Origin: Nemania diffusa
Taxonomy: Eukaryota; Ascomycota; Sordariomycetes; Xylariales; Xylariaceae
Length of the DNA stretch: 64,000 nucleotides
Assembly: GCA_038501195.1 (NCBI GenBank)
Contig: JBBPUQ010000010.1
Span: 1,257,501 to 1,321,500 of the forward strand
Reading direction: 5' to 3'
Shown: piece after piece, positions 22,871 to 35,172 of the stretch
Layout: each line of letters opens with the position of its first letter
Position numbering within the stretch: position 1 is the first letter of the stretch
Notes under the pieces: model-generated
What the model saw: only the letters and a program-made list of their open reading frames with translations
Told to the model about the DNA's origin: nothing
Databases searched by the model: none
Made by a program: the position numbers and the translations under genes

Positions 22871-24844
22871 TTAACCAATGACTTGCTTCAAAACCTCACT
22901 CCTAGGATAGTTCGTGTTCCTCCATCGCGAAATGAAATCGTCGCGATTAACTGCATGGGCGGGGGCTAATTAGTTGACCTGCAATGCGCTCGAATATAGA
23001 CGGAGTCAACAACACTTACTGTAGCCGCCACATATCCTCCTTATACCTGTGAAAGCACTCCTACCATGCATCACGCGCCAATTGTTAAAGACTTTTTTAC
23101 GTACCCTCAGCATCAATCACATAGAGTTTACACTTATATAGTACTTACTCAGGACGTTGCCCGGTTCGAGCTGGAACCAATACTCAAGCTCCTTTCGTGT
23201 TATGATTTCATACCACTTACGCGCTGCCTCATACCACTTCATCTCCAAGGAGTTGTTCCCAACCGAAAGTATGCCTCGGTCGTCGTTATTCCACCTAACA
23301 CGATGCATCACGTTTCTTTTCGAGTCATACTCGAGCACCGGGTATAGCTTGTCAGGAGCTATTGCGATGCCCTTGTTGCCACTTGCATGGCAGGGAATGC
23401 CGAAGCTGGTGAGGATCTCAAACAAACCTGGCGCCTCCTTTTTCATAATTTGGGCAGCATGAAAGCCATCAACGAGCAGCGACTTTCCTCCCCGGTCTGT
23501 TCCGGGGCCTTCCTGGGAGTTAGGGTCCGTATGCGAGAGAAGATGAAAGGCCTGCAACTTAGCTGGGTCGCTAAAATACGTTGTGTCCGTGCTGTCCGCA
23601 ATCAATGGTCAACAGTTACTCTGCATAGCAAGATTCCCAGCGAGCCAATGAATGAATACGAGTAAAAAGACCAGAATCCGCTAAGGGGGACCAAATAGAA
23701 AATACACCAGAAAACATACTGCGCAGCTAGAGCTAGGTTGGTATACGCAGTATCTGCAAGAGCGAGACCTGGGATGAAGTCATAGAAACCACCATAGTGT
23801 GTCTCGCGTATGAATGCAATCTTTTTTAGTAGGTCTTCAGTCGGTTTGGCTGACTTGGTTGGTACCCCGGTAACGAAAGCGAACCCTTTCCGTATCTATA
23901 TCAACAGTGAGCAAAGTAATTGGGATCCGAGACGGCTTCAGAGTAGTATGCGTACAATCATATCCGTCAAGCGTCTAACAGCGTCCGTCTCGTTCTTGTC
24001 GAATTCGCCATACTCTATCCTTGAGTCAGGGTGTCCTTGAGACCCAAAATATTCAATCCTGGCGTTGTCCATTTAATAGAAGTTTTAATAGCGGTAGGGG
24101 GCACTAACTGAACGTCTTCGGGTTCCGGCCTCTCTCCTTTAATATAGGGTTCAAGAAAATCCCAGCCGTAAAAGCTCACGTGTGAGTCGTAGGCCCCTAG
24201 TATGAATTAAAACGACAACCTCGAATAATATAGTTATTAGACTAACACTGAATCTCGAGACCCTTTTCATTACTTGTTATTCGAGATGGTCTGATATCTA
24301 TAGGTAACTATTGGCCCTAATATCAGTATCGATAATAAACCATAGCAGTATTAAAAGTTCACCTTAAACGTGTCGAAATTACGTTGCATCGTATCTTGGT
24401 TAACGCAGGTGCTGCATCGGCAGTTGTCTCTTAATAATAACATAAGCGATGCTAAAACATATAACATTTCAAGACATAGCAGACCTTAACCAAAAATAGT
24501 GACTGGGAATAGTTAACAAGATGCCCCAACTATCTCTAGTAATTGGGGGCTTCCTGCTCTTCGATACTTACAGAGGGTTTCCCCACCGGACTGGCTTCTC
24601 ATCTGTAGTTGCAAAGGCGATGGCCCTAGAAACATCTTCCCTCTTTATGATTGGAGGCGCTCCCTTTGCTGCAGTCCAGATGCCGGCCGAGTATTTTCGG
24701 AGGGGCTGGCTACATTGGACGCACATGCACATTTAGCGAATGAGGACGAAAACAGGGATATGGCTTGCGGTCGACTCACTAAAAGAGACCTCCAAGCACA
24801 GGGAGTCGTGCTGGTAAAGCCCTTATGCTGAGACGTCGTAGCAT
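22871..24844 (-). CDS. Trimethyllysine dioxygenase (carnitine synthesis)
   Basis: This enzyme hydroxylates N6-trimethyllysine in mitochondria, the first step of carnitine synthesis, using Fe(II), 2-oxoglutarate and O2. I assembled 11 exons giving 436 residues: 24844-24780, 24709-24572, 24502-24485, 24429-24363, 24307-24247, 24196-24109, 24058-23956, 23895-23720, 23591-23149, 23091-23020 and 22950-22871. The start MLRRLSIRALPARLP is a typical mitochondrial presequence. The N-terminal DUF971-like region has the metal-binding FWLRDNCRCSTC. The dioxygenase domain has KGFAFVTGV, RETHYGGFYDF, the iron ligands of AAHTDTTYF, VDGFHAA, and the distal His of RVMHGRSAFTG, ending in GGYINRDD. Exon 3 has only 18 nt and is followed by the unusual donor GTCTGC. 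The frame is intact throughout. Confidence 0.93.
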
Positions 24845-25409
24845 CTTGTGTTAGAGATGTAAGATGTAGGTAGAACTTCATAAAGTCCAATAAGTGTCAG
24901 ACATAAGCGAAATAACTTGTATTTATACTTTTAAGATGACCATGAGGTATATGATACCTAATAAAAGATAACCGCACTTACCGACAGAAAGGATAGATCC
25001 TTAGGTAAGTGTGAGATAAATGCCCCCCGCTACCTACAGTATAAGCAGGTATCTAGATAGTTGGTACTATTTAGGTGCACTAAGAAGTAATATGTAGGCG
25101 TAGGTGTGTGGGCCGAGACTCAGTTGGTTCTTGGTGCTGAGAACTGCATCAACATTCTCCGCTTCCCCGCAGGAAAGAAGCATGTCGTGACAGCCCACAA
25201 TTGTACAATTTGAGGGCCTTTGTTGATGGTCTTATTAGGTAATTCACAAAATCATGGCATCCATGCATATGCCCGGTGGAACTATACCAAGTACCTAATC
25301 TTCACTTCATCATAGGTCTATCTGTCTATCTCTCGTGGCACATCCGATGGCATAGGGAATTATCATTATTGGTACCAGATCATTTTCAATTTTCAAAAAG
25401 TCCCACAAC
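24845..25409. promoter_or_regulatory. Upstream region of trimethyllysine dioxygenase
   Basis: It lies between the 3' end of the PTH11-like gene and the start of the dioxygenase gene on the same strand. It holds several TACCTA/TAGGTA tracts around 25000-25080. No coding region is seen. Confidence 0.45.
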
Positions 25410-26838
25410 CTACCGACCTTCTTGGGCCGATGTGAAGTGCGCCTCCTCTGGATATTCAATCGCAAACGTGCTAGTCTGTACAATTCCCGAAGCAGGGAGA
25501 GCTCTGCCCTCGCTGAGAATGCTCCTCGCGCTATTGTCGTCCTCTTCCCCCCTCACAGTTATCCATGCCGTGACCTCTCCCCGTCTTCTGTCGCTGCCCG
25601 CCGTAATCGCCTTCAGCGTCTTCTGCACATTTTCTGAGTAGATGTCGTCGTCTGTCTTTTGATAGTTCCCCCGGGTCCTTAGCCGGGTGCTGGATGCGCC
25701 TCTGAGACTGGCCTTCAGATTCGCCGTGTTCTTTACGATGAACACACGTAGGTTGGGGAGAGACGCCGCAATGATGGCGGATGCCGGTTCGACCATGTTC
25801 CAAATTGCGAGGTCTTTGCTCGAATCTTCAACAACAATATCGTTAGTATTCAAGCCCCGCAAGCACATCGGAGCAGAATAGGAACATACAAGTCCAGTCT
25901 GAATCCGTTATTTGGTTTAAGTACACGACTTTGACAAGTGTAATAACACCGCAGCTAGTAAGATTATTAGCAGCTGCACAATGATGTGGTCAGACTACAC
26001 TCACAGAAGACCAAGGCTCATAGCAAGACTTGCTCCTAACTTCTCGACCCGACGTATCTATATGATCTTGTCAGTAACCCAAAAACAGGATATTTAGGAA
26101 CGCCCATACCTGTAGCTTCGCTAAGATCCACCAAGGTAAAGCCACCAATGCGAAGTCGATCAAGGCAGTATATACTGCAGTAGATTTGTCAGCTTAATCG
26201 ATCATTGCAGGAAACCGGTTTGTAGGAATCAGGTTTTACAAACCTCCCTCAAAAATGAAGTACCCGACGCTCACGGACTCGTCTATGCACGTGCCTGGAA
26301 CGGAAGGGTCGAAAATCTTGGCGTACGGCCGACACGAAACAAACGGCAATATGATCGCCGGCGTTGTCACGGCCAGCAGCGTCGTGATAGAAAACCAGAC
26401 AAACACCTTCTCCCATTTGGTCGACAACCGGAGCAGCGTGATCGCAAAGCTGACTCGTGCGATATTAGTCGAGAGACGCACCACGCCCGATATAATCTGC
26501 AAGTAGATGACAATCGAGCGAATATGGTCTGGCACCTCAGCTATTATTTCCGCGATGTGCCTACCATATCCCAAAACGACGATTCTCTGGATCAGACTGG
26601 CATTCACTAATAGAAACACCTGAGTTGAGAAGTTAGAGATCAGCATACCAGCATACCAGCAACCCACCGATGAATCGTCACTCACCATCGAAACCACCAG
26701 CGCATAGTCGTCGTACCATAACTGCCCACGATAGTTCCACTTGATGTACAACCTCGTGCCTAAGAACAACAGAGACAATGCCGTAATGGTCCATATTAAG
26801 CCTTGTAGAAGTGGCGCCATGGTGTTAACGGCCGCCAT
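25410..26838 (-). CDS. PTH11-like rhodopsin-domain integral membrane protein
   Basis: This seven-helix plasma-membrane protein belongs to the large fungal rhodopsin-domain (PTH11-like) group, thought to sense surface or host cues through G-proteins. Six exons, 26838-26686, 26619-26244, 26174-26110, 26057-26005, 25954-25890 and 25825-25410, give 375 residues. Helix 1 (LIWTITALSLLFLGTRLY) is followed by the signature WYDDYALV. The RLSTNIARVSFAITLLRL segment, FVSCRPYAKIFDPSVPG-type loop, IDFALVALPWWIL and the terminal WNMVEPASAIIAASLP-type helix are all diagnostic. The 66-nt first intron keeps the frame, so an unspliced reading is also open, but its donor, branch (CTAAC) and acceptor are strong and splicing restores family spacing. 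The tail of ~110 residues is polar. No CFEM domain is present. Confidence 0.9.
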
Positions 26839-29800
26839 GATTCAAGGGCGCTCTCGGTCATTTCACCGGGGGTCCGTCGAGAGATAAAATAGTGTTGTGC
26901 CTCTCCGGCAGACAGACGTCGACGTTGTCGTGCGCGTAAAAACCAAGGAATCGAAACCCAATGCCGCCCAGCCAATCCACCACTTTGATACCACTGAGAC
27001 CGACCCGAGCACTTGGAAAGGATGTGTCATGTAGCTGGTGAAAATCCTTGGGGTTCCTCAAATTGATATCTGGCGGAACCCCTTCCCCAGATGCCAAACC
27101 TAGCGAAGGTATCATCCAACCCCATACCGCATCCAGGCAGTAGACCGATTGACGATAGGGCCCAAGGTGGTTTTCTATGCGCGTCGCTCAGTAGCGAGCA
27201 GTAGCCCCCGGTGAACGAGAAACTTTCCCTGTTCGGGGTCTCCGTCCAGCGGGGTGTAGTGCACTAAACGAAGTTGTAACAGCGCTAGCAGGGGATTTCG
27301 TAATCAGTATCTTAATAGTGCCTCCAGAATGCCAGGTAGCGTATAATACCAAAGGTAAAGGCCATTACAGAGATGGTTGTTTGGAAAAACTGTGAGCTAT
27401 TCCTCTTAAAACAGCCTAGGAAGTCCGGCAGTATCCCCAAATCTTTAGCGGTGGGTACGTAGTCCGCAAAACAAGCATTTATGCTGTAAGATTGTTATGA
27501 TGCATGTATAGCCTAGAATCTAGATTGTAGATAGTTCTACTTTACTATGCGCTTGTTGAAATACTAGTCTACTGAGAAGATTGGTAGAGTAGAGCTGAAG
27601 TTCTATTTCATCAGCGCCTACCTACATACCTGCCTACTTATGTCCACCCACTATGTAGATTTTTAGTAATTGTTTCTTACATTTATATAATGGGGGTGAA
27701 AGCTAATCGCTGCTGTATAGAGTAAGAACGAGAAGAACATTCTTCCTCTTCTTTTCCTTTTTTGGTGACTCTTGTTAAACGCCGAGTTTCAAAAAGGCGT
27801 TATCGGTTACTAGCTACAATGGCGTTAGAGCTGTTGGCCGGGTAGCGTTCCTAGTCAGCCAACCTTCATCGTTTCGAGCTTAGTATTCACGCCTAACGGA
27901 GAACTATAAAATGTTCGTTTCTATTACCTATATATAAACGCAGCCTCAAGAGGGTTAATGCTCACAGTGGGTGTGGGTGGTGGTCGTTACCGTATAGTAT
28001 AGCTGCTATAGTATTATTAGGATCTGATCAGCACAGCAGATCTATGGGTTCCGTATGATTGGAAATTGATCTTCTTGTGAGCCCCGGCTCGAACTTAAGT
28101 AATAGTACACTGACCTAAGCCTAGATATTGCGTGGTCCTCAAATATTGTAGAGTTTACGCATAGGTACTTAGACAGACTCCAACAATAGTCTAAAATAGA
28201 TGGCAAATATCCAAGTACATTACCTATACTCTGTACTACGTACTGTACATATGTAGATATACGCATAGAGCTCAGCTACGCGCCAAGATGCCAAAGCGGC
28301 GAATTCTAACAACTATGCAGCAATAAGCTTAGCTCCTCAGATGGTTATCATGTGGTGACGCCGCCCTGGAACCGACGATCATCATGCTAGGCACTTTCTA
28401 CCGATATCCCTCGGCGTTCCACACACACACATCATGTCACAACGCCACATCCACGTGTGATCTGCCTCCAGCAATGCTACCTAGAGCAAGGGGAAGCGAC
28501 TCTGTGCACGGAATCAGCCGATAGATAAAGGTTGTTTCTTGAAGCCATTCGCGCAACGACGGTTGTTTACCCATCGCCCCGGCCCCGGCCCTAATTGATA
28601 GATCGACATTGTTCGATGCGGCGACTCATACCTACATATGTGTGTATCCCCGAGCTTTTTAGGCGCTACGGCTGAGCTGAGAAAATATGTAGATAGCCTG
28701 AGCCATCCATCACTGAGAGCCCGCTTTTCTTTTAATGAGCGGCGTACTTCATGACCTGGGAGCAGCCCGTGCGTGGTGATTATTTCGCTTTACAGGCAGC
28801 CCTAGCATTGCTTGTCGGCCCCCAGACTTGGCAAATAGCGGAATTTTTGAAAGCAGAATTATTCCCGATCGTTTGGTACGCTATTGTTAAGGATAGTAGT
28901 TTATTTCTAAGATTGGGTGGCGTTCAGTTGGGCTAGGTGAGAGATTAGTTGGGTATATGATCTACCTCCGCCGTTATTTGAGGCTTTCGACATCAAATAG
29001 GTCCTGAGCTGAAGTTTCATCTGAGTCAACTTTCATAATGCTCATGTTCAAACCCTGTCGACTACGTCACCAAGTAAAATATTTCTGTATCTTGGTGATT
29101 GAGGATCGAAATCCCTACTTACCGTTCTTCAAGATAACTATTTGGGTTGAGGTGGGAGTCGATTAGCGTGTTGGATAACTTGGTGTATAGTCTGGATCAC
29201 GTTCTCGGAGAAGCTCTCACCATAGGCGGCAGAAAGTTGCCGAAGCCATCTACCAACACTGATACTCATCCTAGTAAACATGCGTCGAACCATGGGACAC
29301 CGTTCAGTAGTGCGCGCCAAAACAACCGGCCACTTTTCCTTCGGATAGTAGGCCAATATGAAGAAAGGTCAAGGAAATGAGAAGCATAAGTCATTTTGCA
29401 GTTGACGAAAATGCCGCTCTGTTTTCCTAATGATAACACTAAGTTACAAAAACAACGAAAGGGTTCCCTTATTGCGTCCGAGTGTTAGCAAATTATAATC
29501 CATACGCAGTTAAACGTTTCTTTGCGAAGCAACTGAGATGATGTATGGGCTGTTTGCGACTATCTAGTCTAATAATTCACGACATACATCTAGTCCTCGA
29601 AGTACAATACCTTTCAGAACCTATGCAATCATATAACATTATCAAATGAGTAAGCAATTTATACGAGCCTGGATGACAATCTACTCTCTCGTTGAGATTA
29701 TCATTATAGCCCACATAGAATGCAAGCTTTCTATATATAAAAAGGGTAAGTTGTTTGTTGAGTTGTGAGTCGTCTACATGGGCAATTATCATTGTTCTTC

Positions 29801-30157
29801 TCTCAAGAGTCTTAGACAATTTTGTTCTCCCATTACTAGAATAGTCACCCACGAGTATACTACCATCAGAGTAACGAGACATTTACATAAGTAACGGGTA
29901 TTATAATCCAAGGCTACCTAGTAGTAGAATTTTCTTCTGTATTCTGTAGACCTACACCTCAGGCAACGAAGTATAGTATGCCCCCAAGTAAAACAACAAT
30001 ATCGATCCAGCATCTTATAGAATACACAGTATAATTCGAAGCATGCTCAAGCTCCCTTTATCTACTATGCCTGAGGAGTATACAAGCAGCTTGAGGCCGC
30101 ACACTTCATCACAAATACTAGGAGCAATGTCTACTTCCTTGAAAACTCAACTGAGCA
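26839..30157. other. 3.3-kb gene-poor region
   Basis: No gene can be supported here. An 85-codon minus-strand frame (26858-27115) ends 19 bases before the PTH11-like start codon and could be an upstream frame in its leader. Other frames (28042-28266, 28751-28936, 29138-29356, 29577-29882) lack motifs and splice context. The sequence has ordinary composition with scattered TACCTA tracts and no long repeat that I can see. Confidence 0.45.
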
Positions 30158-31489
30158 ATGGCATCTCGCTCGAACCCCAGCCGAGTGGAAGGCGATGCAG
30201 AGAGAGCTGTAGGAATAGTTCAGCCCCATGATACTAGCTACACTACAAAAGTTGTGCAAGACATCACATATAAGGCAATCCCCTTCTGTGCCTTCTTTCT
30301 CGTCGTTTTCTCCTTGGGCGCCATCCTTGAGTCGACACTCGCGTTCAACAAACCTGTACCGCATAGAGCAGCGATCGTAGTATCAGCTATACTCTTTTCT
30401 TTATCCCTTCTATTCTTTATCGGCCTCATACACCTACACTTCCGAAAATCCCAGCCCCGTGTCAACAAGAGATCGAATTATCCCAACCTCGCACCGCGCA
30501 CAGTTTACCTCCTCGGTTTCCATCCTTGGGAATACGTCAAGAATGTCGCACGTAGGGTGATGAGACTCTCCTCCGGGGTTATATCCTATAGCAGTAGCGA
30601 AACTACTCACGCTGCAACACAAAGTGTACGAGACGGTCGAATCCAGACAGATACTCTCCGGGACCCAGCACCTAGTCCTAATACATATAGAAGGGAAACC
30701 GAACAGCAGAGGGATGTTGCTCAGGAGCAGGATACACCCTATGAGGTAATGGGGGCAGGGCACCAACAAGACCACCGGTTACCACAACAACGTGAATACC
30801 AGGCCGATGGGAGCAGTCGCGCAGGGCCGTCAAATCCGGTGCGTCAAGGTGGTCCAGAAGCCGACCAGTTTCATAGTAACAGAGGAGGCAATAGGCCTAT
30901 GCCAATGAACATCGCAACTACACCTTACCCAAATCAGACACAGCCTAATCCGCATACTCGCCCTACCCAGGGCAATCCAGTTGGTTTGCCAGGAGGAAGA
31001 GCTCCGGCACGACCGTCTGCAGCATTAGTACGGGAGAACTACCAAATTAGAGGTCCGCGGGAGATCGTCAGAAAACCCACACCACAGCAGCGAAGGAGAG
31101 ATGTGAGTAAAGATGCGAACAGCGCCTCTGATTCGGCATGCGTGAACAGGAACTGACGGAGACAGAGACCACGAGACGCGCATAGGGAAGGGGTTTCACA
31201 CCAAGCCCCTCCTCCCCTTAGTCTAGACGCACTAGTACCTCCGCTACCATCCTCTCCCGAGCCGACGAGAACGAGAACACGACAATTGCGGGTTGCAATT
31301 GGAGCGGCGCAGTTCGGAAGCACGCCGCTACCAAGACCACAAACTGGAAGCGGTGAACGGCGGCGACACGGCCATCTATATGATGGCCTCGCGTGGCCTC
31401 ATGCTCCTATAGGTGGGTTTCAGAGCCAAGAATCTTTGCGAAGCGTCATACAGCACTACGGGTATCCTAATATTGGTAATCTAAGGTAA
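30158..31489 (+). CDS. Unrecognised two-helix membrane protein, polar tail
   Basis: I do not recognise this protein. Exon 1 (30158-31102) and exon 2 (31166-31489), joined in phase 0 across a 63-nt intron with donor GTGAGT, branch CTGAC and acceptor ACAG, give 422 residues; if the intron is retained the product is 332 residues. Residues ~41-60 (AIPFCAFFLVVFSLGAIL) and ~70-94 (AAIVVSAILFSLSLLFFIGL) are two hydrophobic segments forming a hairpin. The remaining ~320 residues are polar and apparently disordered, rich in Gln, Arg, Pro, Asn and Gly, and end in PNIGNLR. There is no signal peptide. The gene is isolated, with long non-coding flanks on both sides. It is probably a lineage-restricted fungal membrane protein; the two-exon structure is inferred from the open second frame. 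Confidence 0.6.
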
Positions 31490-32367
31490 GACTAGCCATG
31501 GGCCAGGTGCCGCGGACGGACAAGCGACTGTTCCTATCACTGCTAGTTTATCATCTATCCAAGCGAGCTGGGATAGCGAAACCGAAAAATCCAAGCGTAA
31601 AAAGCAGTCCCCATATATAGAGAATGACATGGCTGAATTCGCGACCATACTTCGGTCTTTGCCTCTCTCTCAAGGCCGTGAGCCAGAAGTAGTAGAACCT
31701 AGCGCGTAATTTACGAGCATGTGAGGCGAACTGCATACACATCGACCTTTCTATAAGATTAAGACTGCAACCTTTTAATAGGTACATAAGCGAGCTAGAA
31801 ACAAGATGACAAGCCCAATGAGAAGCCATATACCAAAATAAACCCCACGCGTCGAGAGAGGTGGCTTCACAAAACGTAGGCACCATAATATGTCCTACGA
31901 AGACCCGTTCATCTCACTCTAAGAACTAGTAGCAGATAAAGGGATAGAAAGGTGACCGTAAAGTATTGTTTAGAAGTCCCACGATAGGAGAGTAGTCGAA
32001 AATTCAAGAAGCGAGTGGCAAGCACAATTAGCAGCTTGTATTCAAGGTCATAGAAATAGTAATCTAGGATTTTGTGCCTTGGTATAAAATTAGAATGGGA
32101 ATATCGGGGAAGTTGATGAGTCTAGGTTGTAAAGGCGACAGGTTAGAGCCTTGCATGTTCGTAGCACAGGCAGTTCGGATTGATTTGATAAAAACAATTT
32201 CGATGATGCTTTATTGTCGTTCTATTAAAACGTGTGTTATATGAGAAGACGTATGCCCAACAGTCTTTGCAATGCCTGGTCTAATTTACTCCTCAAGAAG
32301 TGACTGAAACCGAACTGATAATTACGAACGGCATCTAGGATTTAAATGTCCCGAGCTTGAGAAGGCA
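31490..32367. other. Convergent intergenic region
   Basis: It lies between the 3' ends of the two-helix protein gene and the PhoD gene. A 111-codon minus-strand frame (31551-31886) has aromatic-rich stretches but no recognisable motif. No gene is called. Confidence 0.5.
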
Positions 32368-34550
32368 TCATAGACCCCTCAATCTGTCCCATAGGGAGCG
32401 TATAACTGGGGGCGCATCAGGTGTGACTGGTGATATAATCGTGAAATTCCACGCGTTTGTTCCGTCAATGTAGGCCGTATACTTCAAGCTGCTTTGCTCG
32501 CTTGAGAGCTTCTCAATTGTAATGGCACCGAATTTCGAATGACCAAAATTGATATACCTGAGTGCGTTAACAGTTGGTCTTACGAAGCACAAACACTAGT
32601 GAAATTAACTTACTTAAGCTTTACATCCTCGTCATCTGTTTGCACATAAGTAGGGATGGGCGAAAAGAACTGATTCAGAGGGCTTGCTGAAAACTCGTGA
32701 ACCGTGACAGTTTCGGACCACTTGCTATCCTGTGGCGGTGGAAAAGCCGTAGCACCAAACTCGTGGCGGTCACCTGATAATATGACCACACCTACACCAA
32801 GACTGCCCGCATTCCACTGCAACACCCCAGAGTCAGTTCCTGTTATTTCTAGTGTAGCCCGTAGATTTTTCGAGATTTTTAGTTTCTAGGATGCAATTTT
32901 CACCCAAGCAAGCAAAATAATAACTTGGAGAATTACTTACCATAGCCTCAAGCAACTTCTTACGCTCAACAAGGAAGCCACCCCAAGTATCTTGAGTGTT
33001 GACTCTCCAGTTCTTAGTGAACGGTACAGAACTAGCCACAATCTTCCACTTGACGCCTTTAGGCTCAGGTCGGTGTAGCCAGGCGATGACATCTTCAAGC
33101 TGTGTCTCTCCTAACATTGTTTTGTTGACACTATCGAAAGGCTCGGAGTTTTGGGAACGGTATGTTCGAGTGTCGAGCATGAAGAAGGATGCGGGACCTT
33201 GGGTAAATGAAAAGTATGTAACCCCACTACGAGGAATAAGATCAGTTCCGCCAGCCCTCTTTGCTACTGGGGGGTTCACAGCAGTTTGGTAATGGTGCCA
33301 TGGATCAACTGCAGTTTCGTAGATGCCTGATTTCCCGAGATCCCAATCATTTGAGATTTCATGATCATCGAGAACATGAATCCAGCTGAGGTTCTGGCCG
33401 ACAGCGGGCCAGTCCGGAGACGCATAGACTTGTCGATACTTCTGTCTGTAGTTTTCAACACTCTGTCCGAATTGTTGTGGTACTTCTATGTAGATAAAGT
33501 CTCCTAGAAAAAGCATGAATTGCGCACCAAGGCTTGGTAGAACCTTAGCTAGGTGTTTCATTCCAGGCAGAGCTAATGGGTGGTCTAGTGGGTTATATGG
33601 GAGCCGAGGGACGATACATGAAGTCGATAAGAAAGTGAATTTGCCGTCGAAGAGTTCTGGCATGGCTCCCGGCTTCGGGGCAGCGGTAAACTCGCCTGAA
33701 TGGTTGTTAGAGGTAGTCCACTGGTACACTTGCTGTTTTGAGTGAGCAAGTGGAAGCGTAATAACTGCTGTATAGTCCGAAGCCTCTGTGGTTAGCTTGA
33801 TATCTCCAACCTCATGCCACAATGCGTCTTCAAATGGCGCTTGGGCATTTTTGACGTGAAGTTGCACCGTGATAGGCATCTTTGCCTGGTCGGGTTCTCT
33901 GATCAGCAGCCTTGCCTCGGAGTCGGAAACGTAGCCGACCCTAGCAAAAGATAGGTCATGGCTAGGATGATACCATTTCGGCGAGTACACGAAGTCAGTG
34001 ACCATTGCCAAGCATGCGAGGTTCACAAGGAACGTAAGGGCTGTGAAAAGGAGGCTGTTGGGGCTTGGGGCACCAGTGAGGAGAGTCTTCAATCGATTTG
34101 GCAGCTTCTCCGTGACAGAAATCGTCTCCTTGATGTCAACTTCTTCCTCCACGATGGCCTCATCTGTTTTCCCTTCATCGAGCGCATCTTGGTTAAGAAC
34201 ATCCTCTTTCACAGCCACATCGACCTTGTCAACGACCTCGTACTTCGACTCGGTGAGGTAGTTTGAGACAAAAGCCGTCACGTAAATAGCAAACAGAGTG
34301 TAAATCCCCGGTAGGAGGGGCTTTGGTTATTAGCAACTAAATGATTTAGAGCTCAGGCTGATTCACGCCTGAGATAAGAACTCGCCGACTTACAGGGAAC
34401 GCGGCCTAGTGAACAGCGTTAGTCTATTGCGAAGTCATATCATAGGTAGTCAAAAAGAGAAAGAGTTCGTACCCATCGGAGAAAGAAGTAAGAGGTCATT
34501 CGGAGGCCAGCCGAAGTCAGGCCAGCCAGAGTCCTGCTTCGCGCCGCCAT
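32368..34550 (-). CDS. Membrane-anchored PhoD-type phosphatase
   Basis: This is a PhoD/PhoD_2-like metallophosphoesterase with two N-terminal hydrophobic helices, so the catalytic domain is held at a membrane. Five exons, 34550-34473, 34405-34394 (12 nt), 34320-32941, 32816-32614 and 32557-32368, encode 620 residues. The first exons supply MTSYFFLRW and, through the micro-exon, AAFP, leading into helix 1 (YTLFAIYVTAFVSNYL). A second helix follows an acidic segment near residue 100. Metal-binding motifs are LGDFIYIE, HVLDDHEISNDW and the C-terminal LSGDRHEFG; FFMLDTRTYR is the PhoD signature. All ligands are present. Fungal homologues are annotated as alkaline phosphatase or phosphodiesterase; the physiological substrate is not known. 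Confidence 0.92.
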
Positions 34551-35172
34551 GTTGAAGGGCCACCCTCACAGTGAAACGGCAGTGAGATAAGATGAATTTC
34601 CGTGGAGTAAGCACACCAGACACGAGTTTAAAGACGAAGTAATGTTGGTGTTCAAGTTGAAAGGAGAAACCAGCTTCACATTTGCTACACCTCTTAGAAA
34701 AGAGTGGTTAGGTAAGATGCCGATGTTTTTACATCACAAAATAAGAATCATCCGAAGGGCTCCTGACAAGGTCGTTAATTGCCTGTGACGACACCACCGT
34801 GAATAAAGTTCCACGGGGGGCGCTAGCAGTGTGCAGCTCTACAGAGTACAGTAGATAGGTAGATAGAGCCCCTCTATTGTTGTAGGTACAATCCAATTAT
34901 GTGCTTTATGTGGTTAGCCTGATTTGTGAAGTGGAGAAATTGTGGACATGTGCTGTCCCCCACAGGTACGTAGATAACTTGGGTAGTGTTTCACTTATCT
35001 CAAAGTGATCGGTCGCTGGAATAATAATTCACCGCATTACGACAGGGTGGCAGCTTAGAGGTAGGTACCCACCAAAGCCTCAAGGGGTACAGCGTTGTCT
35101 CGTGTCTGCGGCCAGATGTTCTCCAAAAGACTTCAGTGGTGATCCTACAATCCACCACCCACGCAACACAAA
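34551..35172. promoter_or_regulatory. Divergent upstream region, PhoD and p24 genes
   Basis: The start codons of two divergent genes flank this stretch, so it holds both promoters. It contains GTAGGTA-type tracts near 34850-34870 and 35060. No coding region is seen. Confidence 0.5.

Noticed and set aside
24059..24108. Apparent frameshift in the trimethyllysine dioxygenase gene
   Set aside because: A 50-nt intron with donor GTTAGT and acceptor GCCAG restores the frame and the family alignment, so the gene is intact.
26620..26685. In-frame segment of the PTH11-like gene read as coding
   Set aside because: It has a strong donor, CTAAC branch and acceptor, and removing it restores the family spacing after the WYDDYALV motif.
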